From RPQJ01 sp963846885 (GTDB lineage Bacteria; Pseudomonadota; Gammaproteobacteria; Steroidobacterales; Steroidobacteraceae): DNA of 64,000 bases. The notes beneath the pieces were generated by a model. That model was given only the letters and a program-made list of their open reading frames with translations. It searched no databases and was not told the DNA's origin. Position 1 is the stretch's first letter. Every line of letters begins with the position of its first letter. The position numbers and the translations under genes are program-made. The stretch covers positions 124,001 through 188,000 of the forward strand of contig CAWJXS010000020.1 of the NCBI GenBank assembly GCA_963846885.1, written 5' to 3'. Positions 29,151 to 38,722 of this stretch are shown piece by piece.

Positions 29151-30755
29151 ATGTATTCCCAGTGTCCTGAGTGCCTCACGCGCTTTCGCGTCACGGCGGC
29201 CGCCCTGCGCGCGGCCCACGGCACTGTCCGTTGCGGTCGCTGCGGCAGCGCCTTCGACGCCCTGCCGCGACTCAGCGATACCCTGCAGGAAACCGACGCG
29301 GGACTGGGCCCGGCCCAGCCAGCTGAACTCGGCGCGCAGCACGGCCTCACGGTCGCGACTGCCGCCGGTCTCATCGGTGAACGCGTCGACGACGTTCCCG
29401 AGTTCCAGTTCTCGGCCGACGACATCGAGAACGTTTTCATCGATGTACGTGACTGGCAGAGCCAGTTCGGTACGTCCTCGTTGCCAGTGGCACCGGGCGG
29501 CACGCACGACCAGGCGTCGAATGCAGAACTCGACCAGTTGCTCGAGGATCGGGGCAGCCAGCAAGGCCAGGAGCCTGCCGATGGAGCGACCGACGCCACC
29601 GAGTCGAAAGTCTGGGTGCACGAACCCGAATCCGTCGAAGACATCACGCTCGAGGGCGAGCGCATCGAGATCGAGGGCTTTGCGGGTTTCGAAGAAGACT
29701 TTCTCGAGCGCGAGATAGAAAAAGAGCTCGACGAGCAGCACCGCGCCGAGATTACCGGCTCGCAACGCTTGCTGACCGAGCCTCTGCCTGAGCCAGACGA
29801 GACGTCGGCGCCGCCGTTCGACGACGCCGTGCCGCTGCCAGGCATCGAGCCTCTGCACGACCTCGACTCGACCGACGAATTCGAGGCCCTGCGCGAAGAC
29901 GAGGCCCTTGCGACCGGCATCGACGTCGAAGCAGCGCACGCCGCGGAGATCGAGCCGCCGATTGCCGATGCCTGCGATGAACGCAGTCGGAGACATCGTT
30001 CAACCGAGCTGCCGGCGCAGTCGTCGTCGTGCCTGCAATGCCCGCTGCGGTAGCGGCCGCAGCTGCGGGCCTGGCGCAGGAGACTTCCGCATCGCGGCCG
30101 GCGGCCCCGTGGCGCCGGTTTCCGGAGCCCGCGGCCAACGACTGACGACGACGAACACGATCAGCAACTGGCCGACGAACTCGCCACCGTCGCGAGCGCG
30201 CGCCGCGCGAGCTGGGGCTGGGGTGTGGGCTCGTTCCTGTTCGCGCTGCTGCTGTCAGCGCAGCTCGTCCATCATTTCCGGCTGCAGCTCGCGCGCGACC
30301 CCAGCATCGGTCCGGCGCTGCGCGCGGCCTACGAGCGGATCGGTCGGCCCTTGCCGCCCAACTGGAGCCTGGCAGCGTTCGAATTGCGGCAGTGGGGCGC
30401 GAGCGATGCCGCCCCGACGACGGCGGGCGCAATGACCGTGCGTGCGAGCATTCGCAACGGCGCGGCATTCGCGCAACCCATGCCGCTGCTGCGGCTCGAA
30501 CTCGAGGACCGGTTCGGCAGCACCGTGGCCCGCCGCGACTTCGCGCCGCGTGAATACCTGAAGGACCCGGCCCAGGCTGGCCGGCGGCTCGAGCCCAACG
30601 CGGCGACCGAAGCAGAGCTCGCCATCGTCGGCGCCACCGCCGAAGCCGTCGGTTACCGGCTCGATGTCTGCCTGCGCGAAGAAACCGGCAACGTGCGTTG
30701 CGCCCAGGCCGGCGAGAGCGCCTCATCCACGCCTGCGAGCCAGGCGCCGCAGTGA
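29151..30755 (+). pseudogene. zinc-ribbon/DUF3426 protein, apparently with two compensating frameshifts
   Basis: The N-terminus is a zinc ribbon (MYSQCPECLTRFRVTAAALR with VRCGRCGSAFDA) followed by a long acidic linker. The C-terminal half, from about 30150, is a membrane helix (GVGSFLFALLLSAQLVHHF) and the DUF3426 domain (LEDRFGSTVARRDFAPREYL). Both ends share one frame, but a TAG at 30051 interrupts it. In 29990-30150 a second frame codes plausible linker (VAAAAGLAQETSASRPAAPW) that ends at a TGA beside DDDEHDQQLADEL of the first frame, so one insertion and one deletion are implied. Such proteins normally sit between prmA and dusB. Confidence 0.72.
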
Positions 30756-31798
30756 ACGCCTCCGTGACGTCACCAGCGAGCGGGCCTGCAACGTCCGCCG
30801 CGCCGCCTCCCATCGTCATCGGGCCTTACCGCCTCGCGGGCCACGCGTTGCTCGCACCGATGGCGGGCGTCACCGACCTGCCGTTCCGTCGCCTGTGCCG
30901 TCGGCTCGGCGCAGCGCTCGCGGCGGGCGAAATGATCGCCGCGGATCCGCGGCTGTGGGACACCGCGGAATCGCGCCGCCGGCGAGATCACACGGACGAG
31001 CCGGAACCGCGCGTCGTGCAGATCGCGGGCGGCGACCCGGACTTCATGGCGGATGCGGCGCGACGCAACGTCGACGCCGGCGCGCAGATCATCGACATCA
31101 ACATGGGCTGCCCGGCGAAGAAAGTCTGCAACAAGGACGCCGGCTCGGCGCTGTTGCGCGACGAAAGCCACGTGGCGGCCATCCTGACCGCGACCGTGAA
31201 CGCCGTGGACGTGCCCGTCACGCTCAAGATCCGCACCGGATGGGCGCCTGATCAGCGCAATGCGGTGAACATCGCGCGCATTGCGGAACAGGCTGGCATC
31301 CGGGCACTCGCCGTGCACGGACGGACGCGCGCCTGCCGTTTCGACGGCACCGTCGAGTACGCAACCATTGCTGCGGTGAAACAATCCGTCCGCATTCCCG
31401 TGTTCGCCAACGGCGACATCGATTCGCCGGCCAAGGCGCTCGCCGTGCTGCAGGCGACGGGCGCGGACGGGATCATGATTGGCCGCGCAGCGCAAGGCCG
31501 GCCGTGGATTTTTTCGGAGATCGACGCCTTGTTGCTCGGGACGGTGCAGGCGCCTCCTGCCATCCCGGAAGTGCGTGATATCATGCTCACGCACCTGCGC
31601 GATTTGTACGAATTCTACGGCGCCGAATCCGGCGTCAGGATCGCGCGCAAGCACATCGGATGGTATTGCTCAGGACGCCCGCACGCCCAGGCGTTCCGTC
31701 AGTCCGTCATGCAGGCAGTGTCGGCCGCGGCACAGGTCTCGCAGGTGCAAGACTACTTCGACGCGCTGGAAGAAACCGGGGCCGCCGCGGCTGCCTGA
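30752..31798 (+). CDS. dusB: tRNA-dihydrouridine synthase B
   Basis: A 348-residue FMN enzyme reducing uridine in the tRNA D-loop. GTG 30752 overlaps the previous stop by four bases. It shows LLAPMAGVTDLPFRRLCR, QIAGGDPDFMADAAR, IIDINMGCPAKKVCNKDAGS with the catalytic Cys, AVHGRTRACRF and VFANGDIDSPAKA. It precedes fis, the arrangement known from many gammaproteobacteria, where fis is expressed from the dusB promoter. Confidence 0.96.
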   Translation: MNASVTSPASGPATSAAPPPIVIGPYRLAGHALLAPMAGVTDLPFRRLCRRLGAALAAGEMIAADPRLWDTAESRRRRDHTDEPEPRVVQIAGGDPDFMADAARRNVDAGAQIIDINMGCPAKKVCNKDAGSALLRDESHVAAILTATVNAVDVPVTLKIRTGWAPDQRNAVNIARIAEQAGIRALAVHGRTRACRFDGTVEYATIAAVKQSVRIPVFANGDIDSPAKALAVLQATGADGIMIGRAAQGRPWIFSEIDALLLGTVQAPPAIPEVRDIMLTHLRDLYEFYGAESGVRIARKHIGWYCSGRPHAQAFRQSVMQAVSAAAQVSQVQDYFDALEETGAAAAA

Positions 31799-31849
31799 CG
31801 TTCTTGCAGTCGCGCCGCGGCACGACGAACGGAACAGAGGTGGCCCGCC

Positions 31850-32152
31850 ATGGTGGCGCGCAGCAAGCAAACACACACCCGGCGCGAGCCCAAGCCGGCC
31901 AGCCATGCGGTCAACGGTCACGCCGTGCCGCTGCGATCCCTCACCGAGCAGGCGCTCGACAGCTATTTCGCGACGCTGAACGGCCACGCGCCCGGGCATC
32001 TCTATGACCTGGTGATGCGCGAGGTGGAAGAACCGTTGTTCCGCGCGGTGCTCGACTACTCAGCCGGCAACCAGAGCCGCGCCGCCGACATCCTCGGCAT
32101 CAATCGCGGCACGCTGCGCAAGAAACTCCGCGTCTACGGCATCGCAGGCTGA
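31850..32152 (+). CDS. fis: Fis DNA-binding protein
   Basis: A 100-residue nucleoid-associated regulator. The C-terminal helix-turn-helix is typical: FRAVLDYSAGNQSRAADILG followed by INRGTLRKKLRVYGI. The N-terminal arm is basic (MVARSKQTHTRREPKPAS), longer in charge than that of E. coli Fis (98 residues). It lies 51 bases after dusB and 7 bases before purH. Confidence 0.95.
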   Translation: MVARSKQTHTRREPKPASHAVNGHAVPLRSLTEQALDSYFATLNGHAPGHLYDLVMREVEEPLFRAVLDYSAGNQSRAADILGINRGTLRKKLRVYGIAG

Positions 32153-32159
32153 GGCCACC

Positions 32160-33743
32160 GTGAACACACCGATCCAGCGCGCCCTCATCAGCGTTTCCAA
32201 CAAGGAAGGCCTGCTCGAGTTCGCGCACGAGCTGGCGCGGCGCGGCATCCAGATCCTGTCGACCGGCGGTACCGCGCGGATGCTGCGTGGCGACGGCATC
32301 GACGCCGTCGACGTCTCTGCCGTGACGGGCTTCCCCGAGATCATGGACGGCCGCGTCAAGACACTGCACCCGAAGATCCACGGCGGGCTGCTCGGTCGCC
32401 GCGGCACGGACGACGCTGTCATGCGCGAGCACGGCATCGACGCGATCGACCTGGTCGTCGTCAACCTTTATCCGTTCGCCGCAACGATCGCCAGGCCCGG
32501 CTGCACGTTCGAAGACGCCGTCGAGAACATCGACATCGGCGGGCCCGCGATGGTGCGGGCATCGGCCAAGAACCACGAGCGCGTCGCGATCGTGGTCGAT
32601 CCGCTCGACTACGGCTCGGTGCTCGCCGAGATGGATCGCGACGACGGTGGTGTCAGTGCCGCCACGCGCCTGCGACTCGCGGCCAAGGCCTACGCACACA
32701 CGGCGCAGTACGACGCGATGGTCGCGTCCTACCTGTCGCAGGTGGTCCGGTCCAACGGCAACAACGCCGGCTCGGCAGCGGACGAGTTCCCCGACCTGCT
32801 GCCGCTGCAGTTCCGCAAGCGGCTCGACCTGCGCTACGGCGAAAACCCGCACCAGCAGGCGGCTTTCTACGTGGCCAGCGATGCGCAGGGCGCCAGCGTC
32901 GGCTCGGCGTCGCAACTGCAGGGCAAGGAACTCTCGTTCAACAACCTGGCCGACGCCGACACCGCGCTCGAATGCGTGCGGCAATTCGCAGCGCCGGCCT
33001 GCGTGATCGTCAAGCACGCGAATCCGTGCGGCGTCGCGGTGGCGTCCACGATCCGCGCAGCGTACGACAGCGCCTACCGCACCGACCCCACGTCGGCCTT
33101 CGGCGGGATCATCGCATTCAATCGTCCGCTCGACGCCGCCACGGCCAGCGCCATCGTCGAACGCCAGTTCGTCGAAGTGATCATCGCGCCGTCGGTCGAA
33201 CCAGACGCTCGCGACGTGTGCGCCAAGAAAGAAAACGTGCGGCTGCTCGTGACGGGGCCGTTCACTCCCAGCAACAGCCGCGTCGAGATGCGCAGCGTCA
33301 ACGGCGGCCTGCTGGTACAGACCCGCGACCTGGGGATGGTCGCGCCGGCGGCTTTCAAGGTGGTCACGAAGCGCGCGCCCACGGAGCAGGAACTGCTCGA
33401 CCTCGCCTTCGCCTGGCAGGTCTGCAAGTACGTGAAGTCGAACGCGATCATCTTCGCGCGCGACGGCATGACGATCGGTATCGGCGCCGGCCAGATGAGT
33501 CGCGTCTACAGCACGCGCATCGCGGCGATGAAGGCGCGTGACGGCGGCCTCGAGCCCGCGGGTTCGGCGATGGCGTCCGACGCGTTCTTCCCGTTCCGCG
33601 ACGGCCTCGAGGCGGCGGCCGAGCACGGCATCAAGGCCGTGATCCAGCCGGGCGGCTCGATGCGCGACGCCGAAGTGATCGCCGCCGCCGATGAACACGG
33701 CATCGCGATGGTCTTCACCGGCATGCGGCATTTCAGGCACTAG
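32160..33743 (+). CDS. purH: bifunctional AICAR formyltransferase/IMP cyclohydrolase
   Basis: A 527-residue enzyme for the last two steps of IMP synthesis. Residues about 1-200 are the cyclohydrolase domain (ALISVSNKEGLLEFAHEL, GRVKTLHPKIHGGLL); the rest is the transformylase (LRYGENPHQQAAFY, VKHANPCGVAV, DPTSAFGGIIAFN, VKSNAIIFARDGMTIGIG, GGSMRDAEVIAAADEHG). Ends in FTGMRHFRH as usual. Starts GTG 32160. Between it and purD lies a G-rich inverted-repeat element. Confidence 0.98.
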   Translation: MNTPIQRALISVSNKEGLLEFAHELARRGIQILSTGGTARMLRGDGIDAVDVSAVTGFPEIMDGRVKTLHPKIHGGLLGRRGTDDAVMREHGIDAIDLVVVNLYPFAATIARPGCTFEDAVENIDIGGPAMVRASAKNHERVAIVVDPLDYGSVLAEMDRDDGGVSAATRLRLAAKAYAHTAQYDAMVASYLSQVVRSNGNNAGSAADEFPDLLPLQFRKRLDLRYGENPHQQAAFYVASDAQGASVGSASQLQGKELSFNNLADADTALECVRQFAAPACVIVKHANPCGVAVASTIRAAYDSAYRTDPTSAFGGIIAFNRPLDAATASAIVERQFVEVIIAPSVEPDARDVCAKKENVRLLVTGPFTPSNSRVEMRSVNGGLLVQTRDLGMVAPAAFKVVTKRAPTEQELLDLAFAWQVCKYVKSNAIIFARDGMTIGIGAGQMSRVYSTRIAAMKARDGGLEPAGSAMASDAFFPFRDGLEAAAEHGIKAVIQPGGSMRDAEVIAAADEHGIAMVFTGMRHFRH

Positions 33744-33744
33744 A

Positions 33745-33957
33745 GGTTAGGGGCTAGGGGCTAGGGGTTAGTCGGAAGTGCTGCTTGCACTTGTCGCTCG
33801 CCACCGCTCCAACGCCGCCGAACCGCAACCATTCACCAGCGAATTCGACGCGAAACGCCGCGCAACGCTTCGAGACGGCTCCGTCCTCATCCGGCTGTCG
33901 ATTTTCGAAATCACACTTCCGGTTGCCACCTCCGACTAACCCCTAACCCCTAATCCC
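33745..33957. repeat. intergenic element bounded by TTAGGGG-type inverted repeats
   Basis: A stretch of about 210 bases between purH and purD. The left edge has tandem TTAGGGGC/CTAGGGG units ending TAGGGGTTAGTCGGA (33762-33776); the right edge is its reverse complement TCCGACTAACCCCTA (33931-33945) followed by ACCCCTAATCCC. Inside, GGAAGTG near the left and CACTTCC near the right extend the dyad. No ORF is credible inside. It looks like a non-autonomous dispersed repeat; it may also influence purH-purD read-through. Confidence 0.7.
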
Positions 33958-33960
33958 TTC

Positions 33961-35244
33961 ATGAAAGTCCTCATCATCGGTTCGGGTGGCCGCGAACACG
34001 CGCTGGCCTGGAAGGTCGCGCAGTCGCCGCGCGTGTCGCAGATTTTCGTCGCACCGGGCAACGCGGGCACGCGCCTCGAGCCCAGCACGACCAACGTCGA
34101 CATCGCAGCAGATGACGTCCCTGCCCTGCTCGCCTTTGCCCAGCGCGAGCAGGTCGACCTGACCATCGTCGGACCTGAAGGCCCGCTGGTCATCGGCCTG
34201 TGCGACACGTTCGCAGCAGCTGGCTTGCGTTGCTTCGGGCCCAGCAGGCTCGCCGCCCGTCTCGAAGGCTCCAAGGCCTTCACCAAGGACTTCCTGCAAC
34301 GGCACGGCATCCCCACCGCGGCTTACGCGAAATTCACGCGCGACAATTTCGATGCCGGGTGGGTGCGCGCGCAGAAGGCGCCGCTCGTCGTCAAGGCCGA
34401 TGGCCTCGCCGCGGGCAAAGGCGTGATCATCTGCGCCACCGTCGAGGAAGCCGTGCAGGCTGCGACCGACATGTTCGCGGGACGCTTCGGCAAGGCGGGC
34501 GATCTCGTGGTCGTCGAGGAATTCCTCGAAGGCGAGGAAGCGAGCTTCATTGCCATGGTCGATGGCAAGAACGTGCTGCCGCTCGCCACGTCGCAGGACC
34601 ACAAGCGTCTGCGCGACGCGGACGAAGGGCCCAACACGGGCGGCATGGGCGCGTATTCACCAGCTCCGGTCGTCACGCCAGCCATGCACGATCGCATCAT
34701 GCAGGAAGTGATGCTGCCGACGGTCGCGGCCCTGGCGCGCGAAGGCACGCCGTACCTGGGTTTCCTGTACGCCGGCATCATGATCCATCCCGACGGCACG
34801 CCGAACGTGCTCGAGTTCAACTGCCGCTTCGGCGATCCCGAGACGCAGCCGATCCTTGCGCGCATGCGCTCGGACCTTACGTCGCTGTGCGAGTACGCGC
34901 TGGACGGCAAGCTCGAGGGCGTCGAAGTCGATTGGGATCCGCGCGCCGCCGTGGGCGTGGTGATGGCCGCAGGCGGCTATCCCGACGAGGTGCGCAAGGG
35001 CGACGAGATCCGCGGTCTCGACGACGCAGCAAAAATGCCAGGCAAGGTCTTCCACGCGGGCACCGCGCTCAATGCGGAAGGCAGGGTCGTGACGAGCGGT
35101 GGGCGCGTGCTGTGCGCGGTGGGCCTGGGCACCACGGTGCGGGCGGCGCAGAAGCAGGCTTACGAACTCGCGGGCACGATCTGCTGGGAAGGCCTGCAGT
35201 ACCGCAAGGACATCGGGTATCGCGCGATCGCGCGGGAGTCGTAA
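33961..35244 (+). CDS. purD: phosphoribosylamine-glycine ligase
   Basis: A 427-residue ATP-grasp enzyme making GAR in purine synthesis. It shows MKVLIIGSGGREHALAWKV, DLTIVGPEGPLVIGL, the ATP-grasp region APLVVKADGLAAGKGVIIC and EFNCRFGDPETQPILARM, with a C-terminal ARVVTSGGRVLCAVGLG-type domain. Start ATG 33961 follows the repeat element immediately. Length matches E. coli PurD (429). Confidence 0.98.
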   Translation: MKVLIIGSGGREHALAWKVAQSPRVSQIFVAPGNAGTRLEPSTTNVDIAADDVPALLAFAQREQVDLTIVGPEGPLVIGLCDTFAAAGLRCFGPSRLAARLEGSKAFTKDFLQRHGIPTAAYAKFTRDNFDAGWVRAQKAPLVVKADGLAAGKGVIICATVEEAVQAATDMFAGRFGKAGDLVVVEEFLEGEEASFIAMVDGKNVLPLATSQDHKRLRDADEGPNTGGMGAYSPAPVVTPAMHDRIMQEVMLPTVAALAREGTPYLGFLYAGIMIHPDGTPNVLEFNCRFGDPETQPILARMRSDLTSLCEYALDGKLEGVEVDWDPRAAVGVVMAAGGYPDEVRKGDEIRGLDDAAKMPGKVFHAGTALNAEGRVVTSGGRVLCAVGLGTTVRAAQKQAYELAGTICWEGLQYRKDIGYRAIARES

Positions 35245-35299
35245 CGCCTAGGCGAGTTGCGCGGGGCTTGTCCGGAAAGGTCGACACGCGTCAGTCTCG

Positions 35300-35373
35300 G
35301 GCAGCTGGTCGGGCATTCTTCCCGGGCTTGGAAAGGCAGACACGCGCCCGGGAAGAATGTCCGACCAGCTGCC
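35300..35373 (+). repeat. hairpin A1 of the array
   Basis: Left arm 35300-35327, loop 35328-35345, right arm 35346-35373. The 28-base arms pair completely except one G-T position (35313/35360). The loop is TTGGAAAGGCAGACACGC. The proximal stem TTCTTCCCGGGC resembles TTCTTCCCGAGC in A2; the distal stem (GGCAGCTGGTCGG) differs entirely from A2 yet pairs. Confidence 0.85.
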
Positions 35374-35633
35374 TGCGAGTCGGCGCCTGAGCGAGTTCCC
35401 GGGCAGGCCCGGGAACGTCGCACGGCGCATCGACATTCCGCCGAAGCGCGCGGAAGGCCAGCAGATGTGCCTATCATTCCCGGAACCCAAGCCCGTCCAC
35501 GGGGCATTGGGTTCCCGCGGACGGCCACGCCTGATCCGCAGCCACAGCAGCGGCGGTTTGCGTACGGTGATGCTGCTGCGCCGTGCGATGTTTTCGGGCG
35601 TGCCCGAAACATCGCTCAGGCGCCGTCGTGCAA

Positions 35634-35707
35634 GCGGTCGCTCCAGTCCTTCTTCCCGAGCGCGTGTCTGCCTTTCCAAGCTCGGGAAGAAGGACGGGAG
35701 CGACCGC
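35634..35707 (-). repeat. hairpin A2 of the array (inverted copy)
   Basis: Arms 35634-35661 and 35680-35707 (28 bases, one mismatch at 35645) around loop 35662-35679, which on the minus strand is exactly the A1 loop. Stem bases distal to the loop are unrelated to A1 but fully complementary, a covariation-like pattern. Confidence 0.85.
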
Positions 35708-35749
35708 CTGGCGTTATGGCGTCTCCGCTGCTTCGCAGGACGCAGCGGA

Positions 35750-36604
35750 CTAGTGCGGCGCCGACGCCGGAGCCGCCGCCTGCCGCCGCTCGCGCTGGAT
35801 CAGGTACAGCCCCGCCCCGATGACGATCGACCCGCCCACCAACGTGAGCGCGCTCGGAAAGGCGCGCCAGATCGCGATGTCGAGCAGCACGCCCCAGATC
35901 AACGCGGTGTACTCGAACGGGGCGACGACGGCCGCAGGCGCGCTGCGGAACGCAACGGTGATCATCTGCTGCCCGATCGCGCCCATGAGGCCCACGCCGG
36001 CAATCAGCTTCCAGTCGGCCTCCCAGCGGATTTCATGCCAGCCGGGAATGGACAGCGCGCCCGCGCCGAGCATCAACAGCACGGTGAAGCCAAGCACCAT
36101 GCTTTCCGTGGAGTCGGTGCGGGCCAGCAATCGCAGCGAGACGATCGCGATCGCATACGTGATCAGCCCGACCAGCGCCCACAGCGACCCGATCGACAGC
36201 CACTGGCCGTTGACCGGACCCAGCATCAGCAGCACGCCGACGAAGCCGGCACTGATCGCCGCCCACTGCCCGCTCACGACCTTTTCCTTGAGCACCGGCA
36301 CCGACAGCGCGGCGACCAGCAGCGGCGCGAACATGAAAATGGAATACGTGGTGGCGAGCGAGGATTCGCGCACGGCATTGATGAAGCTGTACAGCATCAG
36401 CACCGCGAGCGCGCCGCGGAACAAGTGCAGCCGGATGTTGACCGGCTTGATGCGATCGAGCCGGCCTCGCGCCACGATGACGAGCAGCACGAACGGGAGC
36501 GACGCTGCAGCGCGCATGAAAGCGACCTGCAGCGACGGGTAGTGCTCAGACAGCAGCTTGAGCATCGAGTCCATGACCGCAAAACTGGCCACGGACACGA
36601 GCAT
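35750..36604 (-). CDS. EamA family (DMT) transporter
   Basis: A 284-residue inner-membrane protein with about ten helices and two EamA repeats (LVSVASFAVMDSMLKLLSEH; SAPAAVVAPFEYTALIWGVL). The conserved SSLATTYSIFMFAPLLVAAL and FRSAPAAVV patterns fit the RhaT/EamA family, probably an exporter of small metabolites. ATG 36604 is 35 bases after the rho stop on the same strand, so co-transcription with rho is possible. Confidence 0.85.
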   Translation of the reverse strand: MLVSVASFAVMDSMLKLLSEHYPSLQVAFMRAAASLPFVLLVIVARGRLDRIKPVNIRLHLFRGALAVLMLYSFINAVRESSLATTYSIFMFAPLLVAALSVPVLKEKVVSGQWAAISAGFVGVLLMLGPVNGQWLSIGSLWALVGLITYAIAIVSLRLLARTDSTESMVLGFTVLLMLGAGALSIPGWHEIRWEADWKLIAGVGLMGAIGQQMITVAFRSAPAAVVAPFEYTALIWGVLLDIAIWRAFPSALTLVGGSIVIGAGLYLIQRERRQAAAPASAPH

Positions 36605-36639
36605 CGCGGCGATGCCCTGGACGCGTTCGCGCTCTGCGG

Positions 36640-38078
<1,439 letters not shown>

Positions 38079-38082
<4 letters not shown>

Positions 38083-38405
38083 AGGTTGCTGTCCAGAAAA
38101 GCCGCGACGTCGACCTTGCGGACCGCGCCGATCTTCTGGCCTTGGAGCTGACCGTTCTTGAACAGGATCAGAGTTGGGATGCCTCTGACGCTGAACTTCA
38201 TTGGGGTTTTGGGGTTCTCGTCCACGTTCATCTTCGCGACGAGGACCTTCCCCGCGTACTCCGCCGCTATCTGATCCAGAATCGGTGCGATCATCTTGCA
38301 TGGTCCGCACCACTCAGCCCAGAAGTCCAGAAGGACGGGAATATTCGACTTCAACACGTCCTGCTCGAAGCTCGAGTCCGAGACGTGAACGATCTGCTGG
38401 CTCAC
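38079..38405 (-). CDS. trxA: thioredoxin
   Basis: A 108-residue thioredoxin with FWAEWCGPCKMIAPIL (Cys33/Cys36) and the cis-Pro region VRGIPTLILFKNGQ. It reduces cytoplasmic disulfides and feeds DsbD. GTG 38405 is chosen because GGAGGTAA lies a few bases upstream. Its stop overlaps the likely rho start. Confidence 0.97.
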
Positions 38406-38722
38406 CAGAGATTACCTCCGCTGGCTGAAATGGGTATTTGGGCACTGGTTACTTTCTTGAAGGGGTTGTGTGCGTCCCCGGAATCGGGTGACGGCAGGGG
38501 TCCGCGTAGGGCAAACTATCGAGATTGCTGGCCGTTGACTGGAGTTCTAAGAGGGATTCCGTTGCGCCGGGTCCGCCAGTCGGGTTCACCGGCGAGGAAG
38601 GACCGGGGCTCAGGCCCGATCGGCCGGCGACATGCTCGGGCGGGAGCGGATTAATCCGCGTTCCGGTTATTTGAACCCGCTTTTCCGTAATTTGCAAGGC
38701 CACATACGCCGATCCGGGACCG
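38406..38722. other. divergent trxA/rhlB intergenic region
   Basis: A 317-base gap holding both promoters. The clearest feature is a perfect 14-bp palindrome GCGGATTAATCCGC (38646-38659), 64 bases before the rhlB ATG, a possible operator. An AT-rich stretch follows (38661-38695). No ORF or RNA gene is supported. Confidence 0.6.

Larger units (their letters stand above)
35249..35749. repeat. non-coding array of inverted structured hairpins
   Basis: A 505-base gene-free stretch after purD. It carries two inverted copies of a two-hairpin unit: hairpin A1 (35300-35373) with B1 (35383-35428), and B2 (35578-35623) with A2 (35634-35707). A1 and A2 each have 28-nt arms with one mismatch or wobble and an 18-nt loop that is identical in opposite orientation (TTGGAAAGGCAGACACGC). 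A dyad GGAACCCAA/TTGGGTTCC (35482-35514) lies near the middle, and TCCGCTGC/GCAGCGGA (35723-35748) ends the array. A degenerate B-like copy may lie at 35245-35287. No ORF appears real. Confidence 0.85.
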
